64,000 nucleotides of DNA from positions 79,253 to 143,252 of the forward strand of contig JAUCBJ010004651.1 in assembly GCA_032718475.1 (NCBI GenBank), written 5' to 3'. Of the stretch, positions 57,737 through 64,000 are shown piece after piece (positions within the stretch are counted from its first letter, which is position 1; each line of letters begins with the position of its first letter). A model generated the notes under the pieces. It did no database searches. It had not been told where the DNA came from and saw only the letters and a list, made by a program, of their open reading frames with translations. The position numbers were made by a program, and so were the translations under genes. The DNA is from Nemertoderma westbladi (lineage: Eukaryota > Xenacoelomorpha > Nemertodermatida > Nemertodermatidae).

Positions 57737-58230
57737 GTAAATCTTTTCGACCTACGCGTAGGCCTACGCGTAGAAACGCGTAGTTCGCAACATTGGGTCA
57801 TATATCACCAGTTTCAGAGTTTTAACATTAACTACGCGTAGCGCGTAGGTGCTACGCGTAGCTACGCGTAGGTCCTACGCGACCTATGCGTAGGTGCTAC
57901 GTATAACTACGAGTAGGTCCTACCCATAACTATGCCTATACGTCGTTTATCATTAGTAAGTAGGCCTACGTATTCCAAGCGGTTCAGTACTAAAATAAGG
58001 GTAAATCTTTTCGACCTACGCGTAGGCCTACGCGTAGCTACGCGTAGTTCGCAACATTGGGTCATATATCACCAGTTTCAGAGTTTTAACATTAACTACG
58101 CGTAGGTGCTACGCGTAGCTACGCGTAGGTCCTACGCGACCTACGCGTAGGTGCTACGTATAACTATGCCTATACGTCGTTTATCAATAGTAGGCCTACG
58201 TATTCCAAGCGGTTCAGTACTAAAATAAGA
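57737..58230. repeat. Duplicated CTACGCGTAG palindrome array
   Basis: Two direct copies, start offset 264 bp (57737-57999, 58001-58230), each beginning GTAAATCTTTTCGACCTACG and ending near ttcagtactaaaataag. The second is shorter. Each copy contains clusters of the 10-bp palindrome CTACGCGTAG and variants, with an unusually high CpG load for this AT-rich DNA. It lies 210-710 bp upstream of the first recognised TUT exon. Confidence 0.9.
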
Positions 58231-58646
58231 CCATACGGTATGTTCAATAAACAACCCACAACCATAAAATGCTTTCAACAGTAATGCATCCTATACCTGT
58301 ATACTCTATATAGATGAATACGCTAAGACTACAACATATTCTTCACTTCATGCGTTGCGGGTGCTAAAATGTGTTTCCGGTAATAATGTTTAGAGTTCAA
58401 AAATAGTTTACAAAGGAAATAGGCCGATGGTTCTTATCGATTCTCTATGCTTTTTATTGCCTTTGTTCACGATAGGGCAAGGATATATTTCATATTTAAC
58501 ATAATATTTAATATGTTAACCCCTTGCTGCCTTGACAAGGGAAGGGGGAGACTAAATTGTCTACCATGATTGGTCGCACTTGTTATTTGACCAAATAATT
58601 GAATTTTATGCAGTATTTATCAGCTTTCGCTTAACCACTTCACTGG

Positions 58647-60516
58647 CAGTCGGTGAGAAGTCAAAAATTGGACTTCAAGTCCAATTTTAGACTTCAAGTC
58701 CAATTTTGGACTCCAAAGTCCAATATTGGACTTTAGTACAACTCTAAGTGTACCCATGCTGCCATACTGTATATCGGTATTTCAATCAAAACTGCATCCC
58801 GTATCAGTACATATATATTACATAATTACAATGCAACATCATTTTAATGATCAAATTAATTATTATAAGTATTATAAGCAGGGATCGCAGATCGCACACG
58901 TACAGTCAGACATCAGTCAGTCAGTAGGCCTAGTTACTTTTTGCGGTAGTGGTATGGCTTTGCGGTAGCCTTACTGCCTTAGTGGTGTATACCGCAGTAG
59001 CGGTAGTTGAGTTATAGCTGTATAGTTCATACATACCCATACCTGTGGTATTTTCGTATGGCAAAAATAAGACTACTGTAAACTGTAACCTATTATGTTA
59101 TTGAGTTAATGTTTATTGACTAATTGTTTTGATTGGGTTCACTGTGTCAAGTACAATGCACACATCTCCAACCAGACACTATATAACATTGGTGTTGGAG
59201 GTGTCTCATTAGTTCCCCCAAGCTTGACACTAGAACAAAGCCGCCTCCGCTTTGCAGGACATTGCTTTCGCCATGAGGACCAGCCAGTGCACCTCATGGA
59301 GTAAATAAGCATGGTGGACAGCCCATGACTTTCTTGAGACGCATCTTTCAGTCTTTCTTACTGTCTCAAAGGACACTGGCCTTGAAGATGCGGATGATCT
59401 AGCAAATGTCATGGGTGATAAGGCTGTAAGAGTGTAAGGGAGTTGTGGAGGCGCACTTCTGTCAATAAGCCGGCACAGCATTCTTAATAGGGCCTATATA
59501 TATAAAATGCAGCTGCAATGCAGCATGCCGATTGCTGGATTGTAGTTAGTAGTATGATGGTGATAGGGCTCCCTCAATTGGTAAAGTCAAAAGTGGCCGT
59601 TTATTGTTTTAGTTAGAAAAGCCTGCCTCTGTCTGTCTGTAACCTGTTCCTTTCCCTCCAATTGGTTTATGACGTGTGTTACTTCTGTAGGCTACTTATT
59701 ATGTGGAGACCCCAACACGTTAATCAGTTAATCCCGTTTCATTATCCAGCCGATTTTAAATACCCTCCCTGTTGTATGGAAAAATTAGAAGAGATGGTGG
59801 TAGCATCAACTTGTAGTATTTCTTTCTGATAGGGCTCCCATAAGCTTAGACGAAATCGTAGCGTGTACTGTAGTTAGCCTTAGCAGCAGCTGCAGTTGGC
59901 AAACCTGGCATTGCTACCAGTTTCCACCAAATATAATTTGTAATTAAATATTTCTTGGAGCATAATCTAATCTAGTCCTAAAGACTCTAAAGTCCTGGGT
60001 ACATAAGGCTGTAAGGTTAGACATAACATGAATGTAAACTAAACAATATGCTAAAAGTAAAGTACAAAGTACCTAGAATGCTAGAATGTACCATTATATT
60101 CTAAGTACAGTACAGTTACACTGAAGATACATACAAGAGCTGCAAAGGTAACTTTCCATAACTTAATAGCTGTCTGGCTGTCTCTCATCTGTTATGCTTC
60201 ATGTACATTTAAGTTAGATTCTCAATGTCGCGTCCAAAATTGGACTTAAAGTCCAATATTGGACTTTTGTAAAAATTCAAAGCCTTATAAAAAAAGTTCC
60301 CCCTGGTGAATTTCAGGTCCCCCTGTTCAAAACTCTTATTTTTTGATATATTTTCGATTAAAAGAAAAAAATCCCGCCCGATCCAATTACCGAAGGCCCT
60401 GGAACAATTGGCTGATTCGAAGTCCAATATTGGACTCACAGAAGTCCAATTTTGGACTTGAACTGGAGTCGAAGTCCAATTTTGGACTCAAGTCCAATTT
60501 TTGACTTCTCACCGAC
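58647..60516. mobile_element. TIR element with AAGTCC palindromes, copy 1
   Basis: 1.87 kb bounded by CAGTCGGTGAGAAGTC and its near complement (GACTTCTCACCGAC). The ends are filled with AAGTCCAATATTGGACTT-type palindromes (58660-58740, 60235-60510). The interior carries a LINE 3' fragment (59138-59550) and the dispersed TGTAACCTGTTCC repeat (about 59640). No transposase. Confidence 0.85.
59138..59550 (+). mobile_element. LINE 3' fragment inside TIR copy 1
   Basis: Sense-strand remnant with LEQSRLRFAGHCFRHEDQPV, then shifted TGLEDADDLANVMGD, ending GCATGCCGATTG. Same family as 22098-22680. Confidence 0.85.
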
Positions 60517-60644
60517 CAGTCGGTGAGAAGTCAAAAATTGGACTTCAAGTCCAATTTTAGACTTCAAGTCCAATTATGGACTCCAAAGTCCAATATTGGA
60601 CTTTAGTACAACTCCAAGTGTACCCATGCTGCCATACTGTATAT

Positions 60645-61448
60645 TAGGGCTCGATCGGAGTTGGGATTTGGCCGGAGCCGGAGCAGGAGCCGGAGTTGGA
60701 CAATTTGGCCGGAGCCGGAGCAGGAGCCGGAGTTTTTAAAAAAAAATTAAAAATTTAATTATTTATTTAAAAAAAAATAAAGTATGGTTATCGTTCGCCA
60801 ATCGCTCATAATCAATCATACTGTAGGTCTAATTAATTTCATAATTTATAGATTTACGAATTTTCAATTTAAAATTTAAGTAATTAATTTATCACGGACA
60901 GACGGCCTGATGCTGACGGCTAAAAATTACCTACAGTACGGTACCTAACTCACTAACTGTCAGACTGTGGTAGTTGGTAGAGGTGTGTACTATAGGTAGC
61001 CTACCGTGTACTGCCGTACGTGTACCAGTACTGCGTGACTTCAGTCTGTCAGTACAGTATGCTGGCATGACAGTAGTAAATGGCTGCAGTGGTACAGTGT
61101 ACTAGTGTACAATCATAGCATTTACAATTTTTTACAGTCTGACAGTAGGGCCTATCTGTAATAGTCTGGTAGTTAACCAGCTCAGCAGCTGGCCAGTACC
61201 AGTACTGCAGTATGAGTACAGTCAGTCAGTCATTGACTTTAAGTAAATACTGCAGTATTATGCTTGATATTGAAGCTGTACTACAGTACTTATAGTGTAA
61301 ATAATTGTTCAGATTAGAATATGCACGAAATATAATACTTTATTAAAAAATTAACTCCGGCAATATTTTTACCGGAGCCGGAGCAGGAGCCGGAGGTGCC
61401 AAAATGGCCGGAGCCGGAGCCGGAGGCCGGAGCTCCGATCGAGCCCTA
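60645..61448. mobile_element. hAT-like MITE (804 bp) with 8-bp target duplication
   Basis: Ends are TAGGGCTCGATCGGAG and its exact complement, flanked by CTGTATAT at 60637-60644 and 61449-61456. The uninterrupted site is present once in copy 1 (about 58766). Both ends carry direct GGCCGGAGCCGGAGCAGGAG repeats. The 8-bp duplication and TAGGG ends indicate the hAT superfamily. No ORF. Confidence 0.92.
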
Positions 61449-61832
61449 CTGTATATCGGTATTTAAATCAAAACTGCATCCCGTATCAGTACATATACTG
61501 ATATATATTACATAATTACAATGCAACATTATTTTAAATGATCAAATTAATTATTATATGTATTATAAACAGGGATCGCACACGTAGTCAGACATCAGTA
61601 GTTACTTTTTGCGGTAGTGGTATAGCTTTGCAGTAGCCTTACTGCCTTAGCGGTGTATACCGCGGTAGCGTAGTGGAGTTATAGCTGTATAGTTCATTCA
61701 TACCCATACTGCCATACCTGTCTGCCTGTGGTATTTTCGTATGGCAAAAATAAGACTACTGTAAACTGTAACCTATTATGTTATTGAGTTAATGTTTATT
61801 GACTAATTGTTTTGATTAGGTTTACTGTGTCA

Positions 61833-62275
61833 AGTACAATGCACACATCTCTGCATCTCCAACCAAACACTATAGGGCCTATAACATTGGAGTTGGAGGT
61901 GTCTCATTCAGTTATTGGTTCCCCCAAGCTTGACACTAGAACAAAACAAAGCCGCCTCCGCTTTGCAGGACCTCGCTTTAAGCCGTGAGGACCAGCCAGT
62001 GCACCTCATGGAGTGAATAAGCATGGTGGACAGCCCATAACTTTCTTGACTGCTTGAGACGCATCTTTCTTACTGTCTTAAAGGACACTGGCCTTGAAGA
62101 TGCGGATGATCTAGCAAATGTCATGGGTGATAAGGCTCTAAGAGCTGAAGAGTGTAAGGGAATTGTGGAGGCGCACTTTTGTCAACAAGCCGGCACAGCA
62201 TTCTTAATACATAATAGGGCCTATAGATATAATGCAGTTGCAATGAATCATGCCGATTGTAGTAGTAGTATGTGG
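61833..62275 (+). mobile_element. LINE 3' fragment inside TIR copy 2
   Basis: Counterpart of 59138-59550. The frame 62054-62278 includes VLKDTGLEDADDLANVMGDK, and the tail is ATGCCGATTGTAGTAGTAG. Confidence 0.85.
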
Positions 62276-63268
62276 TGAGGTTATAGGGCTCCTTTAATTG
62301 GTAAAGACAAAAGTGGCCGTTTATTGTTTTAGTTAGAAAAGCCGGCATCTGTAACCTGTTCCTTTCCCTCAATTGGTTTATGATTATGACGTGTGTTACT
62401 TGTTACTTCTGTACTTATTATGTGGAGACCCCAACACGTTAATCAGTTACTAATCCCATTTCATTATCCTGTTATCCAGCCGTTTTATAATACCCTTCCT
62501 GTTGTATGGAAAAATTAGAACAGATGGTGGTAGCATCAACTTGTAGTATTTCTTTCTGATAGGGCTCCCATAGCCTTAGATGAAATCGTAGCTTAGCTTG
62601 TACTGTAGTTAGCCTTAGCAGCAGCTGCAGTTGGCTAACCTGGCATTGCTACCAGTATCCACCAAATATAACTTGTAATTAAATATTTGTTGGAGCATAA
62701 TCTAATCTTGTCCTAAAGATACTATAAAGTCCTGGGTACATAAGGCTGTAAGGTTAGACGAATGTAAATTGTAAACTAAACAATATGCTAAAAGTAAATT
62801 ACAAAGTACCTAGAATGCTAGAATGTACCATTCTGCCATTATATTCTAAGTACAGTACAGTCATTACACACTGAAGATACATACAGAGCTGCAAAGGTAA
62901 CTTTCCATAACTTAACAGCTGTCTGGCTGTCACTCATCTGTCATGCTTCATGTACCTTTAAGTTCGATTCTCAATGTCACGTCCAAAGTTGGACTTAAAG
63001 TCCAATATTGGACTTTTGTAAAAATTCAATGCCTTATAAAAAAAGTTCCCCCTGGTGAATTTCAGGTCCCCCTGTTCAAAACTCTTATTTTTTGATATAT
63101 TTTCGATTAAAGAAAAAAAATCCCACCCGATCCAATTACCCAAGGCCCTGGAACAATTGGCTGATTTGAAGTCCAATATTGGACTCACAGAAGTCTAATT
63201 TTGGACTTGAACTGGAGTCGAAGTCCAATTTTGGACTCAAGTCCAATTTTGGACTTACTCACCGACTG

Positions 63269-63895
63269 TCAAGTCCACATATATTGTATAAACCACGTCA
63301 ACCTTTGCGGCAACATTTCTCTAGAAATGGGCTCCAAACTGTGGAAGAATGATGGTACAGTATTCCAATTGACATATAGAGCTAGGGCAGGCGAATATTA
63401 CATAAGTCTTCAGGCTGTCAGGAGAGGAATGGCTCCATTTGATGTACAAAGTTTTAAAGAGGACATCAACAACCAGAAAACATATTTTTTCCGAAGATGT
63501 GTGATATGAATAATGAACAGAACAGATGAATGCCAGAATATGTAAACTTCCAAATTCTGGAATTGATTCAACATCCTGACATCTACAAGATATAGTAGGC
63601 CTTCCTGAGTCTGTGACTGTGCAGCTGTGTGAGCTTGAATCTCGCAACAGTGAGGCTTTGGTCTACTGTTCTTCTTACCAACAGTAAGGCTGTAAGGATA
63701 GCGAATTTCTCTAGTCTTCTGCATTTTTCTCACCAATCACTAAAGGAGTTAACAATCATTAAAGTTATTAAACATGTCATGTCACATTGGTCACAGGTTA
63801 CACTGGTCACCCATTATCACCAAGCTCTATAAGCACTAAGCAGCAAAGCCTACTGCTACACCCTACTGCTGGCAGGCTGGTGATGTTGTAAAGAC
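63269..63895. other. Unclassified sequence with a possible small coding stretch
   Basis: The plus frame to 63509 includes EMGSKLWKNDGTVFQLTYRA, which looks protein-like in composition, but I recognise no family and see no clear splice sites. The rest has overlapping frames on both strands. Confidence 0.3.
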
Positions 63896-63960
63896 TGGCG
63901 AAATTTGAGGTTTTATCTCAAATTTGAGGTTTAACCTCAAATTTCAATTTTCGCCCCCAA
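63896..63960. repeat. AAATTTGAGGT palindromic repeats
   Basis: Alternating AAATTTGAGGT and ACCTCAAATTT, three to four arms. It resembles the subterminal palindromes of the neighbouring TIR elements and may be the edge of another one continuing past the window. Confidence 0.7.
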
Positions 63961-64000
63961 TAAAAGCATGTTTGCATTTGCAGCTGTGAAATATTTTATT

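Larger units (their letters stand above)
60517..63268. mobile_element. TIR element with AAGTCC palindromes, copy 2
   Basis: Abuts copy 1 with no spacer (CTCACCGAC|CAGTCGG) and ends CTCACCGACTG at 63268. Removing the hAT-like insert and one 8-bp duplicate leaves 1.94 kb, colinear with copy 1 with small indels. The subterminal palindromes at 62985-63255 match those at 60235-60510. Confidence 0.85.

Overview
The window is eukaryotic and most likely comes from a marine invertebrate. It is AT-rich and intron-bearing, with many mobile elements, minisatellites, long G/C homopolymers and the palindrome TAGGCCTA. The two recognisable host genes (GTPBP2 and a TUT4/7-type uridylyltransferase) are metazoan. 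A Bel/Pao element, (TAG)n-tailed LINEs and TAGGCCTA richness would suit an echinoderm or similar deuterostome, but species identity is inference.

Layout. 1-1426 (+): 3' terminal exon of a GTPBP2-type GTPase, followed by a 29-bp minisatellite (1940-3424). 5341-26144 (+): a three-exon gene not evident from long ORFs, which I reconstruct from splice signals and matching phases: TATA box, signal-peptide exon (5414-5480), acidic propeptide exon (16483-16616), exon with a dibasic site and six-cysteine knottin-like peptide (25893-26024), poly(A) signal (26139). Its introns hold an interrupted LINE, a 2.4-kb TIR element with tandem arrays, a 4.2-kb minisatellite of 60/49/47-bp units and an 884-bp foldback MITE ending 42 bp before exon 3. 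26145-31149: LINE pieces and short repeats. 31150 to about 40578 (-): a defective Bel/Pao retrotransposon with over 99% identical LTR segments, lacking integrase. 42455-45255: a 2.8-kb minisatellite of 36/38-bp units, stop-free over long minus-strand stretches. 48639-57523 (-): a TUT4/7-type gene in at least four exons, with pseudo-nucleotidyltransferase, CCHC knuckle, catalytic domain, second knuckle and low-complexity tail. A piggyBac-like MITE lies in one intron and a CTACGCGTAG palindrome array lies just upstream. 58647-63268: two head-to-tail copies of a 1.9-kb TIR element, the second carrying a hAT-like MITE whose empty site is visible in the first.

The host genes have unrelated jobs: GTPBP2 in translation quality control, the TUT in RNA 3' uridylation, and the small peptide secreted. 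The most novel item is the secreted cysteine-rich peptide gene. Next are the palindrome array upstream of the TUT gene, the extra cysteine cluster in its pseudo-domain, and the insertion history readable in the nested transposons.
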